The notes: a model not told the origin generated them from the sequence alone. 64,000 nt of DNA from Chitinophaga sp. E66 (GCA_019285755.1 CP079103.1:2728001-2792000); one strand, 5' to 3'; numbered from the stretch's first letter, positions 8,946 through 20,910 are shown. Made by a program: numbers and translations.

Positions 8946-11350
8946 ATGATCGGAAGTTATCTCAAAACAACCATGCGCGTAATACTGCGCAATAAGCTGT
9001 TTTCTTTTATCAATATCCTTGGCCTGGCGATCAGCATGTCAGTCGGGTTATTGCTGATCGCCTTTGTGCTGGATATGTATTCGTACGACCGGTTCCATGA
9101 GAACAGCGGGCGCATTTACCGCGTTTCCAGTAACGTGATCCCGGGCGGGAAGAAAGCGGCCGGTACGCTACCGCATCTGCCAGCGCCGGTAATCATATAC
9201 GCGAAGAAGTATCCGGGATAGCAGCGGTTGCGGTATTGCGAAATAACTTTTCCGGAGATGTGCGGACGGGGATGCAGTCTTGCCAGTTACAGGTTATTGG
9301 ACGGAGCCATCCTTTTTCCGGATATTCAACTTCCCTTATATAGCGGGCGATCCAGCTACGGCTTTACAGGCGCCATATTCCATCGTGCTGACAGAAACAG
9401 CGGCAGAGAAACTATTTGGTAACGCAAAGGCGATGGGCAGGACGGTTACCATCGATTCGCTGGCGTACCAGGTGACGGGCGTCCTGAAAGACGTGCCTTT
9501 TTTTCTCGCATATCCGCTTTGAGGCACTGGTGTCGCTATCCACGGCGGAACAGATCTACAAAAGTGACAAAGAATATAGCGACTGGGCGAACTTCTGGTC
9601 GCATTCCGTGTACATCCTCCCTGAAAAGCAGACGGATATGGCGGCTATCCGGGCGCAGCTGGGCGCAATTGCCAGCGAGGAAAACTCAGCTGGGAATGAC
9701 GCCCGGATTACGCTGGACTTGCAACCGCTGCACGACATCGTGGTAGGGAACGCCTGCGGCAGCCGGAGGGAGGCCCGGGTTCGGGGACCGCATCTCTCAC
9801 CCGTGATGCTATGGATCCTGGCGGGATTGGCGGGCATTGTGATCCTGTCTGCCTGCTTCAATTATACCAACCTTTCCATAGCCCGCGCCATGCGCCGCGT
9901 GAAAGAGATCGGGCTGCGCAAAGCGATCGGGGCGGGGAGGAGACAGGTGCGCATGCAGTTCCTGTCGGAGGCCGTGATGATCTCGCTGGCGGCGCTGGTA
10001 TTGTCTTTCGGGTTGTTCCTTCTTTTGCGGCCCATGCTGATCAGCATGGCTCCGGAAATGCAACAGATGGTAAAGCTTGAGATTTCGCTGCCCATGGCCG
10101 GGTGCTTCATCCTGTTTTCACTGGCGGTTGGCGTTGTTGCGGGGATGATGCCGGCAGTGTTCTATGCTAAAGTGAGCCCGGCGAGCGCATTCGGAGGAAG
10201 TCTCCCGTGAAGCTGTTCAGTCACCTCGCGCTCAGGCGGGCTTTGGTAGTGCTCCAGTATACGGTGACGCTCATCTTCATTACCACTACCGCGATCGGTT
10301 ATGTTCAGTATAAGCATATTTTGACCTTCGATCTGGGGTTCGATACCGCCAATATCCTCAACATCAATATGCAGGAGCATGCGCCGGACGCTATGCTCCA
10401 GGAGCTGCAAGCCATGCCGGAGGTAACCGGTGTTTCACGGTCGTTCATTACGACCGGTGTCGGGAATGCCTGGGGCGGGAATATGAAATACAGCGACTCC
10501 CGGGACTCCGCGCTCGTTATGACAAATCACGTCGATGAGAATTACCTGCCGCTTCATGTGTACCGGCTGGTAGCCGGCGGAACTTTGTTGCCCGTCCGGT
10601 AACGGCCGAGGGCGTCAGTGAGGTGATCGTCAACCAGCAGGTGGTGAAGCGCTTCCGTATCGCCGGGGAATTCCCACGGAAGCGATCGGCGAACAGATTA
10701 CGCTCAATGGCCGTAAACTGACGATCGTGGGCGTGATGCAGGACTTCCATTACGGTAAGGTGGACAACCTCATCGGCCCCGTCGCCTTCATCCCCTGGAA
10801 CCCGGCAGACAGGACCATTCTCAGCGCCCGGATCCGGTCGGCCGACATGCCTGCTACCATGGCCAGGATCGAAGCGGCCTGGCGGAAGACGGACCCCATC
10901 CACCCCTTAACAGCTGAATTCTATGACGAAGCGATCGCGGATGCGTACAGCGAGTATTCCACGATGATCAGGATCATCGGTTTCCTGGCGGTCCTGGCGA
11001 TCTCCATCGCATCGATGGGATTGTTCGGCATGGTAGTGTTTACGACGGAAACGCGGCTCAAAGAGATCGGCATCCGCAAAGTAATGGGGGCGGGTACAGC
11101 GAGCCTGCTGTACCTGTTGAGCAGAGGGTTCCTGGCGCTGCTGGGAGTGGCCGCGGTGATCGCGCTGCCGGTGACCTACTTCCTTTTCGACAGGCTCATG
11201 CTGCGGAAGTTACCTTATCACGCACCGGTGCGGTTCCCCGAACTGTTCGCGGGATTGCTGGCGGTAGCGGGGATCGCGTTCCTGTTGATCGGATCACAGG
11301 CCTGGAAAGCGGCAAAAAGCAACCCGGTGGCAGTATTGAAACGGGAATAG
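8946..11350 (+). CDS. FtsX/MacB-type ABC transporter permease, multiply frameshifted
   Basis: About 800 aa in the Bacteroidota double MacB permease layout. TM1 is NKLFSFINILGLAISMSVG. A periplasmic core domain follows, with YSIVLTETAAEKLFGN and GVLKDVP. Three TM helices (~9810-10160) include RVKEIGLRKAIGA. A second unit starts at ~10207 and ends with KEIGIRKVMGAG and NPVAVLKRE. Such proteins work with a separate LolD/MacB ATPase in lipoprotein or peptide export and stress responses. No ATPase gene is adjacent. At least five indels break it (near 9200, 9280, 9520, 10205, 10600-10680). Genuine decay cannot be excluded. Confidence 0.75.
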
Positions 11351-11464
11351 GGAAATTTCGTTTCGGAGACGGATATACACAGTCCAGGGCGCCGGTTTGT
11401 CTTTCTGCCCGGCAGACCGGCCTGGATGCGCGCATGGGGGTTAATTTCGTAGGTAATAATACCC

Positions 11465-12258
11465 ATGCGCATGAAATACTTGTTTGTACTCCTCATCGGC
11501 GGCGCTATGCTGACCATCACCCTGGCCACCCGGCCATGGGACATCTTCTCCACTTTACAAATCGACCGCGAAGACCTGCCGGATTATATCGAAAGGAACT
11601 TCGAGGACGGAGAGCTTCGCTATCCCAATACAAAAGCGCTTAAAAAGCTGGAACCCGCCAAACGGGCATCGGCCGTAAAAGAAATCGGCGATTTTATCAA
11701 GCAATATATCCAGTCGCCCGTATATGCCAAAAAATTCGCCAAAGACAGGGAGAAAGCCAAGCCCAAAAGCAAGGCGGATGAAATAAAAGCGGAGATCGCC
11801 GAACTGGAGAAGTCTGTTCCAGAAGCGGAGAAAGACATGAAGGCAGCCACGCCTGATACCAAAGCCCTTTCGGAGTCACTCTACAAGATGCTGAAGGAAA
11901 AATACGACGCCCTCAAAGACCCGGCACATCCCAAACACGATATGTACGTCATGACCGTAGGCGGGATGATGGATTATGCCAACGAAGCCGAATATCAGGC
12001 GGCCGTAAAAAGTGGGAAGCGGAATACCCCGCTACGCCGAAAGACATGATCCGCAAACGCCTGCAGGAATTCCTGCAATTGACGGCCGACATCAACTTCG
12101 ATGCAGCGCTCACAACAGACCAACATGGCGTAAAACATTTTGCCGATGAAGAACTGGAACGCAAAGACTACAACTGGAAACTTTGCTTCCGCAGTGGAAA
12201 GGAAACCGTGACGGCCGCAAGGGCTTACGCGGAACAGTGGTTAAAAGAATTGAAATAA
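11465..12258 (+). CDS. Exported alpha-helical protein of unknown function
   Basis: I do not recognise the family. An N-terminal hydrophobic segment (YLFVLLIGGAMLTITLA) suggests export. The rest is charged and helical, with a Lys/Glu-rich, probably coiled-coil region (residues ~85-130; KADEIKAEIAELEKSVPEAE). An indel near 12010-12045 shifts the last ~70 codons. The stop at 12256-12258 lies 2 bp before the ATG of the OmpA-like gene, so the two form an operon and may act together at the envelope. Confidence 0.6.
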
Positions 12259-12260
12259 AT

Positions 12261-13557
12261 ATGAAAAAGATCCAAGTAATGGTTTGCCTGCTCCTGGTAA
12301 CCGGAAGCAGCGCCTACGCCCAGCGATTCCTGAAGAACATGGCCAACAGGGCCGAAAACGCCGCCACCAACAAAGCGGGGAACGCCGTCGAGAAAGCGGT
12401 AAACCAAACATCCGACGAGATACTGAACGGCCCTAAAAGAAAGATGAGCCTGCCCCTAAAAAGGGCGCAGCCACCACAACGGAGAAAACAGCCCCGGCCG
12501 AAAAAGCCAGCGCCGTTCCTGTTCAGGCATACTCCAAATTCGACTTCGTGGCGGGCGAGCAGGTGCTGATCGCCGACGATTTCTCGCAAGACGCCATCGG
12601 TGAGTTCGCCATGCACTGGAACACGAACAACAAAGGGGAAGTCGTAGCCATGAAGGATAATACCAAATGGTTAAAGCTGGCCCAGGCCGGCACTTACACC
12701 TCGCCCAACTCCAAAATGCTTCCGGAGAACTTCACCATGGAGTTCGATATGATCCTGGACATGCGGTCCAAAGGCTACCTCTACCCGGATATGACCTTCA
12801 CCCTGTTTAACAGCGGGGCAGAGTCGCCCACGGGGAACACGGTGTTCAAGAAACTCCAGGAAAACAAGGCGGTGCAGATGAACTTCTTCCTGGGAGAAGG
12901 CAATAATACCCGCAGCACGCTGTCGACCCACGCCAAACACTATGAAACGTTCAAGACGGCCGTGCAAACCGTGAAGGTACTGGAAGACAACTACGGCAAG
13001 CCCGTTCATTTCGCGATCAGCGTACAGAAAACGCGCTTCCGGATGTGGATCAACGAGCAAAAGGTGTACGACATGCCCAAGATCATCGACGATCAGTTCA
13101 ACCAGCTGGCCATCGCTATCAGCAGCTCCAACTATAAAGACGATGAGCTGGGCTTCTATATTTCCAACTTCAAACTGGCCACCGGCTACCCGGACGTCCG
13201 CTCCAAACTGCTGATGGAAGGCAAGTTCAGCACTACCGGCATCACCTTCGATGTGAACTCGGACGTGATCAGGCCCTCCTCTCTGGGCGTCATCAAAGAG
13301 ATCGGTACCGCCCTGGCCTCGGACCCTTCGGTCAAGATCCGTATTACCGGTCATACCGACAGTGACGGCAGCGCGCCACCAACGACGCCCTGTCTAAAAA
13401 GCGTGCGGAAGCCGTAAAGAAAGCGCTGGCCAATATCCATGGTATAGCGGCAGAAAGGATGGAAACGGAAGGGAAGGGGGCTACGGTTCCCTTGGCGGAG
13501 AATACGAGCCCGGAAGGGAAAGCGAAGAACAGGAGGGTGGAGTTTAACAAACTCTAG
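12261..13557 (+). CDS. OmpA-family outer-membrane protein
   Basis: About 432 aa with a signal peptide (VMVCLLLVTGSSAYAQ). A lectin-like jelly-roll domain follows (ADDFSQDAIGEFAMHWNTNN through YISNFKLATG). The C-terminal OmpA peptidoglycan-binding domain is TFDVNSDVIRPSS, ITGHTDSDGSA, then in a second frame KKRAEAVKKALANIHGI and KNRRVEFNKL. The Asp and Arg that clamp diaminopimelate are present. Indels lie near 12440 and 13375. It should tether the outer membrane to the cell wall. The fused jelly-roll part recurs in Bacteroidota OmpA proteins and its ligand is unknown. Confidence 0.8.
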
Positions 13558-13611
13558 CATAGGTGTACCTTCAACGTCCGGTGGTGTATTAGGGAAACTC
13601 AGTGCTTAAAA

Positions 13612-13645
13612 AGAAACCTGCATGATGTGCAGGTTTCTCTGTTTT
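13612..13645. terminator. Stem-loop terminator between convergent genes
   Basis: AGAAACCTGCA pairs perfectly with TGCAGGTTTCT over a 5-base loop, followed by CTGTTTT. It lies between the OmpA-like gene and the RICIN protein gene that ends at 13672 on the other strand, and could serve both. Confidence 0.8.
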
Positions 13646-13671
13646 AACGTATCACAGCTGTCAAGAACGCA

Positions 13672-16600
13672 TCAAACCATGATGGTAATTTTGACGAACA
13701 CCATGCCTGACGGCCCGTTCTCCTGTGTAAGAATGCAATTGAACGGCGCACTGACGGTCATGCCCGGGAAAGTGTAGCTGCATAAGGGAACGTCTGACGT
13801 GGATTTGTACATCGTGGTCCCATATGAATTATCGACGCCCACCGAAAAGATCGACTGGGTGCCCGATAGTATTTCAATTCCGGGGCCCGTACCGTTCAGG
13901 CCGCGGCCATAACATATATTCGTGTTTGTATCCGCGATAGCGCACCCTCCTGCAAATTGCTGGGCGCCGTATGCAGGAATGGTATACTTTACCAGTGGGA
14001 AATTCGAACCCGTATCGCAGCCAGTGCCCACGAGGTAGTTGAGGGTCAGGTTGAGCTGCAGTTCCAGGTTGGTGAGGTTCTGGACGGTGATGATGATGGT
14101 TGCCGCAGAAGGAACGAGGTTGTTGGCATCGAACGTCAGCAAGCCCTGATATTCAACGGGCAGGTTCCATCCGTTTAGTCCCCTGAAGAAGCCCACGGTA
14201 CTCATGCCGTTTTGCCAGGCGAGGTGCATGACGTTTTGGGCCACGGTCGTCGAGTATTCGTTCTGCGTCTGGTCGCCGTTGTCCATGTAGAAGTTCCCGT
14301 TTTGCCATCCCTCACCTTCCAGGGCGCCGTAATTGGTGTGCATGGTGGCATTGATCTTATATCCCGTATTGGCAGGCATCAGCGTTTTTAATACGCTGAG
14401 CGCATACGCATGCAGCATCTGTGTAGTATCCATCGCCGTCATGGTAGATGGCCAGTACAGCGAAGCCATGCCTGAAGTGTTCTGGATCATGGCGGCGACC
14501 GCCTGTACCTTTCCCCAGTCGGCCAATATCATCGTTTCCACCTGTCCAAGGGCGGTGCCCAGCGCTTCGAATTCGGCCAACAGCATTTTCTGCAGGCCAG
14601 ACACGGTCATCTCGTAGTTATAGAAATCGTCTTCCGCCTTCTGCAGCGCGGCGATCTCTTTGGATACGGGTGCGCCGGGCGTCTGCTGCGCGGCCTGGAA
14701 GGTGTCAAAGCCGGTAGACATGATGTTGGCGAAGCAGGGAAACCGTTCTTTACGGTCTTCGCGGCGAAGGATAGTTCCGTTCCGGCTTCGGGATCGCCGA
14801 TGAAACTGCCCGCCACATTGAGGGCCGTGTAGGTAATCCCTTCTATCAGGTCGCCGATCCAGCTCTTTTTCTTTTTAGGTTTGGGCGGAGGCACGATGGT
14901 TTTGATGCCGTTGGGAAGCGCGCATGCGGTGATCATTTCCTCCAGCGTCATGACCTGCCCCTGGCTGAGGGACAGGTATAGTGCCGTGGCCTGCTGGAAC
15001 AAGCCCTGTACCGCCACAACGGCGGCAATTTCCCGGTTCAGCCGGGTAATGACGTTCCCGCAGTTCTGGATCTCCGCCGCCGTGGGCGTTGAGCCGCCGG
15101 ATTTGATATTATCGAACAGCATGCCGGTCAGCATCAGGTTCATTTCAGACTGGTAGTTGTTCAGCGGCGCCGCCATGTTCATGTATTGGCTGCGGACGCC
15201 GTCGGCCAGCCCCAGTTTGGCGCTGATCTTCTGGTAAACGGTTAGTGCGTCGCCGGTAAACGCAGGGAACGGTAGCATGGGTTGCTGGAGAACGGCCTGT
15301 AAAGCCATACCTGGCGCGTATTCCCATACCTGCCAGGAAGTGCCGGGGTCGGTTGCGATCGTTGCCGTGATAACATTGGAAGCGGTGACCGGCGTGGAAG
15401 TTGGCGGCGGGATCGTCAGGGCCTCGCCGTTGAACCTGTTGATGATACAGCCTTCCGGCGTAATGTCCCACAGCTGGAACGCCTGCGGCCGCGGCTGACG
15501 GGGATAGGCCACCACGTTGCTCGTATAGGCAGGCGCTACAGGGTTCCCGTTGGCTTCCGGCTCCAGAGACAGCACGATATCATCGTTGGCGTTGTTGACG
15601 AGATAACCGGGAAACTGGTATTGCCACATGGAAAAGGTTGGGCTGCTTTGCGTGCCGCCTACCTGTATTTCGTATCCGCCCGAAGTATCCGCTTTGTCTA
15701 CCATCGACAAAAACAGGCCCGGGCTGTTGCCGTCTCCCGCATTCCGGATGGTGGTACTGGAGCCAAAAGGCATGGCATGCGGCAGCGTATACCACAAATC
15801 ATTGCCGGTAATACCCGACGCGGGCGGCGAGGCCAGCGTGACGGCGCTACCCAATTCACCGGAGACGGTCAATATCGTGGTCTCCTGCGCGGGAGAAAGC
15901 GTACCACCTACCAATTTCTGTTTACCTGCATTGACGGCTACCATCTGGCCATTGCCCCAGTTCCATACCTGGCCGGTATTACCTGCGGCCAACGGGCTGA
16001 CCGTAAGCGTTCCGCCGGACGAAGGAGCGGTGAGCGCCATATTGGGAATGGCGGCGCTGACGATATTGCCCGCCTGCGTTCTTTTCCATAGTTGATTGAT
16101 CGACGCCGTGCCGCCGAGGATTGACGTGTTGCTTAACGGCGCGTTGACGATCAGCGCCCCATCTGCGGTTAAGGTCAGTAATGCATCGGAATAGGTACCG
16201 GTTTCGGACATGGCAGACTGGATGGTAAACCATAAGCCCTGCAGCTCATGCGGCACCACGCGCCACAAAGCATTATTGGCGCTGGTGGCATAATAAGAAA
16301 CCAGCTGCGCGCCGGATGAGGCATAGCCGCCGCCCGCCACGTTGGCATAATACAGGAGCCGGAAGACCCGATCGCTAACCAGCCGTTGGGCAGGAGCTGC
16401 CAGTTTTGGAGGGAGGTGTTCAGCTGCTCTAACGTCATGGCCTGATCGTTGCCAGGCGTGGTCGTCAACGCCAGGCTTGCATCCTGCGCGCTCACGATAT
16501 ATCCATCATTATTAACGCGCCAAAGTTGGTTGAGGGAACCAGGCTGCAGGGCATCGAGCACGACCTGCGTGCCGGCCGAAACAGTGCCGCCGGGGACCGT

Positions 16601-17173
16601 GATCACATATTCAGCATTATCCCCGCTGGCATCCGGCATTTGCGTCTGAATGTAAAAACAGGTTTCCTTCGGCAGGCTTTGCACCGGCACCAGGAACCAT
16701 TGCTCATTGGCCGTGTTGGTGTATGGATAGGACGCCACACCAGCGCCGCTTTGCAGATCGTTGTTCCAGACATTCAGGTAGTCGACCTCCGAAGTCCCGC
16801 CATCCGTTGTCGTCGATAACATGCCATCCGTATAGTTCCAGATCTGCCCTGCATTGGATGGGTTTGCACTGCTGACGGATACAGTGTTGCTACTACCGCC
16901 GCTGTCATAGGTAGAAGTTAAAAATAGTGACGCGTCTAAATAAGGGGAAATGGTATTATCGTCATTTACGACCCATATCTGCTGTTGGTTGCCGATGCTC
17001 CATTGATCGATGACAACGGTGTATTCCGGGGAGGAGGCAGTGTACGAGGAAGACAGCACATACGGGTTGGCGTTAGTCCCGGGCGCGCCGCTCAGCGCGG
17101 ACATGATGTAAAATTGATTCGTCTGCAGCGTTTTCGTTATATCCAAAATGCTGTTGGGGGTGGTTAATTCCAT
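13672..17173 (-). CDS. Giant RICIN-repeat protein with helical segment, toxin-like
   Basis: About 1,165 aa without a signal peptide (starts MELTTPNSILDITKTL). The first ~620 residues hold at least ten QxW-type beta-trefoil repeats (QQQIWVV, AGQIWNY, LNQLWRV, LQNWQLL, INQLWKR, TGQVWNW, FQLWDIT, WQVWEY), enough for two to three ricin-type lectin domains. A helical region follows (~700-860; REIAAVVAVQGLFQQATAL), then a Pro/Lys-rich linker (PPPKPKKKK). After a further helical stretch comes a ~200-aa beta-rich C-terminal domain ending GPSGMVFVKITIMV. Indels near 16375 and 14725 split the frame. Lectin plus helical plus beta modules suggest a pore-forming or insecticidal-type toxin, by architecture only. 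It is monocistronic. Confidence 0.65.
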
Positions 17174-17370
17174 TAGGATATGTTTTGAGTTAAAGACGTT
17201 AAAAATAGGCTTTAAAGTTATTCACCTCCCGGCGCGGCGACGTGTTAACAAAAGCGATCTTTTTCCGGCAGTTTTGTTAACCACGGCAATGTTAAATTTT
17301 CAAACAATGGCCCTGATGAAACTGTCAGGCATACCAATTGCTGCATATGACCGATCATCACACACAGCAT

Positions 17371-18378
17371 ATGAAATACTTGCTTATAATCTTCCTTGCC
17401 GGCACAACGGCTGTTACGGCGAATGCACAGGCCGACCGGCCCGTCCTGGACGTCATGTTAACTAACTACCAGTATCCTTACGAGGTGCAGTTCCTGAACA
17501 TCGCCTCCCAGCGGGAGGATCTGAAAATGGCGTATATGGACGTCCGGCCGGAGCATCCGAATGGGAAAACGGTGGTCCTGCTGCATGGCAAGAACTTCAA
17601 TGGCGCGTATTGGAAGACCACGATCCAGGCATTGGCGAAGGATGGTTACCGGGTGGTTGTTCCCGACCAGGTAGGTTTCGGGAAGTCATCCAAGCCGGTA
17701 AACTATCAATTCACCTTCCAGCAGCTGGCACAAAACACCAAGGCGGTGCTGGATCACCTGAAACTGGACAAGGTTTACCTGTTGGGGCATTCGATGGGAG
17801 GGATGCTGGCCGTCCGCTTTACACTGATGTACCCGGAGGTCGTGGAGAAGCTGGTGCTGGAGAACCCCATCGGCCTGGAAGACTGGAAAACCGCAGCACC
17901 TTACACCTCCATAGACCAAAACTATCAGACCGAACTGAAAGCCAGCTATGAAACTACGAAGCAATATCAAAGTAGCTTCTATTACGATAACAAATGGAAG
18001 CCCGAATACGACGAATGGGTGTACCTGCTCACCGGCTGGACGAGGCACCCCGATTACCCCACCGTAGCCCTCGTGAACGCCAGGACGTCAGATATGATCT
18101 TCACCCAGCCGGTACTTTATGAATTCTCACAGATCAATACGCCCACGCTGCTCATCATCGGCACCCGCGACCGCACGGCTATCGGGAAGGCCTACGTGAA
18201 GGATCCGATTGCCCGGGAGAAAATGGGACAATACCAGCTCCTCGGCAAAACCACGCAACAGCAGATTAAAGGCTCAAAACTGGTAGAACTGGATGATGTG
18301 GGGCATCTGCCGCATATCGAGGTGTTTGAGCGGTTTATGGGGCCTTTAAGGGCATTTTTAGGGAAGGATAAGCAGTAA
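17371..18378 (+). CDS. Secreted alpha/beta hydrolase
   Basis: Intact 335-aa protein from the ATG at 17371, with a signal peptide ending AVTANAQ. The alpha/beta hydrolase core is complete: oxyanion-hole LLHGKNFNG, nucleophile elbow GHSMGG, acid GTRDRT, and catalytic His in DDVGHLPH. It resembles periplasmic haloalkane-dehalogenase-like esterases, but the substrate is open. It stands alone between the divergent RICIN gene and a lipoprotein gene. Confidence 0.85.
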   Translation: MKYLLIIFLAGTTAVTANAQADRPVLDVMLTNYQYPYEVQFLNIASQREDLKMAYMDVRPEHPNGKTVVLLHGKNFNGAYWKTTIQALAKDGYRVVVPDQVGFGKSSKPVNYQFTFQQLAQNTKAVLDHLKLDKVYLLGHSMGGMLAVRFTLMYPEVVEKLVLENPIGLEDWKTAAPYTSIDQNYQTELKASYETTKQYQSSFYYDNKWKPEYDEWVYLLTGWTRHPDYPTVALVNARTSDMIFTQPVLYEFSQINTPTLLIIGTRDRTAIGKAYVKDPIAREKMGQYQLLGKTTQQQIKGSKLVELDDVGHLPHIEVFERFMGPLRAFLGKDKQ

Positions 18379-18533
18379 AATCCCACCATTCAATATTTTG
18401 CCTGCGAAGAGCAGTTCGGGACGCTATACTTAGCGTTCATCGCCCATATATGCATTTCATCTGCCCACAGACCTGTTTGTAGGAAAAATACCGCGCGCGT
18501 GTCAGTAACCCTGACATTTACAGTTATGAAAAA

Positions 18534-19308
18534 ATGCTTGTGATAGGCGCCCTTATATTCCTGGCAGCCTGCGATAAAAATGACAATACCGGCGTTCCAC
18601 CAGACCCCGATCCCGATCAGGACGAAATAATGGCGATTAAAAGCTCTAAGAACAAACCCGGACTGGGCACCAATACGGAGGTTCCTTTCACCCGCCCACT
18701 AACGGTTGCCCCTGGCGTTAAGATCGTCAGAAGAAGTACCTTTCCGTTTAATCCCGCGATTTCATTGCTCCATGGCAATATGAACACCTTTTATGTGGAC
18801 GTTAACATCGTGAATGAAACGAACGCAACGGTAAAAGTGGACTTTCCCATGGGTACCATATTTCTCCCTATACAACCTAATAGCAGGCGGCAGAGAGGCA
18901 TGACAACGACCGATATCAGCATCACCGTACCGCCAACCGGCCCTAACAAAGACACTACCACGGTTTATTTTGGCCTGGCCTGCCTTAACAAAACCTTCGA
19001 CTTTCCCTATGGTTTTGATCCAGACGCGTGGGATTATCCTATTGCCAGGGGATATGTACGAACTGGAGGGCATTACCACAGACAGCAATCTGCTGGACTT
19101 CTGCATCCTGCTGACAGATTACCCTAAACTGAAGCTGACGCAACACTACGATCCGGCTGTGCTGGATGGTCCCGCATCAGAAATTCCCGAATGGTTGAAG
19201 ATCTACCTTCACCTCCAGGATATGGTTTGGGAAATAACGGATAACGACGGGATTGATGAAGCCGAAATGAAAACGTTAAAGACTGCGCTGGCTCCTTACA
19301 AAAAATAA
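18534..19308 (+). CDS. Lipoprotein of unknown function
   Basis: About 257 aa. The N terminus MLVIGALIFLAACDKND carries a lipobox (LAAC). An ATG at 18526 followed by an A-run would read MKK- into the same signal peptide if one base is missing, so the true start is probably 18526. An Asp/Pro-rich linker follows, then a beta-rich domain with a hydrophobic TTTVYFGLACLN segment. An indel near 19055 shifts the last ~85 codons, which are helical and acidic. I do not recognise the family. Confidence 0.55.
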
Positions 19309-19479
19309 TACGGGGTAAAAGGATCACCTATTCCTGGACCGCGCGCAGTATTAACGGCATCCCCACTGCTATGATACGTCTTCTCGTCATAGCGCTACAG
19401 CTGCTTGTTAAAAACGCGGGAGCCGCTGATATTCCTGACGGCGGCAATCATTGGCCTGCTGATCAAAGCGTATGTTTAC

Positions 19480-19737
19480 ACAACGCGGCCATGACCTTGT
19501 GATATTCTTTCTCCAGCTCCAGTGTATTTGTCCCGGCTATCGTACAGCAAAGTCAGTTCCATGTATTTCCTTAGTAGAAAGCAACACCTGCTGCCAGATC
19601 ACCTGCTGCCGTCACCCTGACTGCTCCGTGCGCGCACGGGTGACGGCTTTGCGCTTGCCGTATGCGGTCGGGAAATCCAGCGACTGGATCACCGTCAGGT
19701 CGTTCTGATCACCTGCAGTAGCCGGGTATCCCTTCAT
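19480..19737 (-). pseudogene. TolC-like efflux outer-membrane protein remnant
   Basis: Reading the minus strand from 19737 gives GYPATAGDQNDLTVIQSLDF and PTAYGKRKAVTRARTEQ. Then, in shifting frames, come VLLSTKEIH, MELTLLYDSRD and NTLELEKEYHKVMAALCK. This is the N-terminal part of a TolC/CusC-type outer-membrane factor of the kind paired with CzcA pumps in Bacteroidota. The rest of the gene, its signal peptide and any pump genes are absent. Unlike the merely frameshifted genes here, this is a true fragment. Confidence 0.5.
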
Positions 19738-19822
19738 ATATTCTTATTCCACACGCGGGTCCGGTAATGTGGTGCCGACCCTATATTGGACAGCATCCCC
19801 TGTTAATTTTTCCTCAAAAACC

Positions 19823-19862
19823 GGACTTTTGAACAAAGTATATTTGGACTTTTGAACAAAGT
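19823..19862. promoter_or_regulatory. Duplicated operator-like repeat upstream of the SDR gene
   Basis: The 17-mer GGACTTTTGAACAAAGT occurs twice, at 19823-19839 and 19846-19862, 23 bp apart (about two helical turns). Each copy also contains the imperfect palindrome ACTTTTGAACAAAGT. It lies 59 bp before the SDR start. Direct repeats spaced by two turns are typical AraC-family sites, and an AraC-type gene follows at 21049. Confidence 0.65.
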
Positions 19863-19920
19863 CGCCCATTCCACGGCAAAGTAATTTTGTTTCATCATCA
19901 ACGATAAAAAAATCACTGTC

Positions 19921-20910
19921 ATGAAACAAAACAATTACCAGGGCGCATTGCAAACCCCATTACATTCCGGCTTCAATGCCGCATCCACAACGGCAGACGT
20001 TATTAAGGGCATTGACCTAACCGGGAAAATCGCCATCGTAACCGGCGGCAATACCGGTATCGGTCTGGAAACCACCGGCACTTTGGCGGCAGCCGGGGCA
20101 ACCGTGATCGTTCCGGCGAGGGACGTCGAAAAGGCGAAACGGAATCTGCTTGGTGTTCCCAATGTGGAAATCGCGGCGATGGATCTCATGGATCCCACAT
20201 CCATCGACAAATTTGCCGGCAGCTTCCTGGCATCGGGCCGGCCGCTGCACCTGCTCATCAACAACGCCGGCATTATGTGGGTGCCCCTGCGTAGGGATAG
20301 CCGGGGCATTGAATCCCAGCTAGCAACCAATTACCTGGCGCAATTCCAGCTCACGGCCAGGCTGTGGCCTTCCCTCAAGAAGGCAGATGGCGCGAGGGTG
20401 GTTAATGTTTCGTCGCAAGGCCACCAGTTTGCGCCGTTTGATTTTGAAGATCCCAACTTCCTGTACCGCAATTATGAAACACTACTAAGCTACGGCCAGT
20501 CGAAAACTGCAGTAAACCTCTTCACGATGGAACTCGACAACCGGGCCAAAGCCAGTAATGTAAGGGCTTATTCCGTTCACCCCGGATCTATAGGCGGCAC
20601 AGAGCTTGGCAGGGAAGCGCCACTTGAGCTTTTCAAAAATGGGTTTTGCGATGCCGATGGTAACATGCTTCCGGAAGTGCTGGCCTCACTGAAAACCATT
20701 TCCCAGGGCGCCGCCACCACGGTTTGGTGCGCCACCTCGCCTTTGCTCAATCAAACCGGCGGCGTGTATTGTGAGGATGCCGACGTGGCCGAACTGGCAA
20801 CCGTCGAATCCCCCTCTGGAGGCGTGAAGCCTTACTCTCTCAACGAACCCGGCGCCAAACGCCTATGGACGCTCACCGAAGAAATGATCGGCTACAAATT
20901 CAATTGCTAA
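19921..20910 (+). CDS. Short-chain dehydrogenase/reductase (SDR)
   Basis: Intact 329-aa cytosolic oxidoreductase. It has the NAD(P)-binding GGNTGIGLE, the NNAG motif (LLINNAGIM), the catalytic Ser in VVNVSSQGHQ and the Tyr/Lys pair in YGQSK. At ~330 aa it matches the WW-oxidoreductase/retinol-dehydrogenase-like group of bacterial SDRs. The substrate is unknown. The operator-like repeat upstream and the downstream AraC-type regulator suggest ligand-induced expression. Confidence 0.9.
   Translation: MKQNNYQGALQTPLHSGFNAASTTADVIKGIDLTGKIAIVTGGNTGIGLETTGTLAAAGATVIVPARDVEKAKRNLLGVPNVEIAAMDLMDPTSIDKFAGSFLASGRPLHLLINNAGIMWVPLRRDSRGIESQLATNYLAQFQLTARLWPSLKKADGARVVNVSSQGHQFAPFDFEDPNFLYRNYETLLSYGQSKTAVNLFTMELDNRAKASNVRAYSVHPGSIGGTELGREAPLELFKNGFCDADGNMLPEVLASLKTISQGAATTVWCATSPLLNQTGGVYCEDADVAELATVESPSGGVKPYSLNEPGAKRLWTLTEEMIGYKFNC

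Noticed and set aside
12261..12569. Independent small gene upstream of the OmpA-family protein
   Set aside because: Its signal peptide and helical start lead directly into the OmpA-family protein once an indel near 12440 is corrected.
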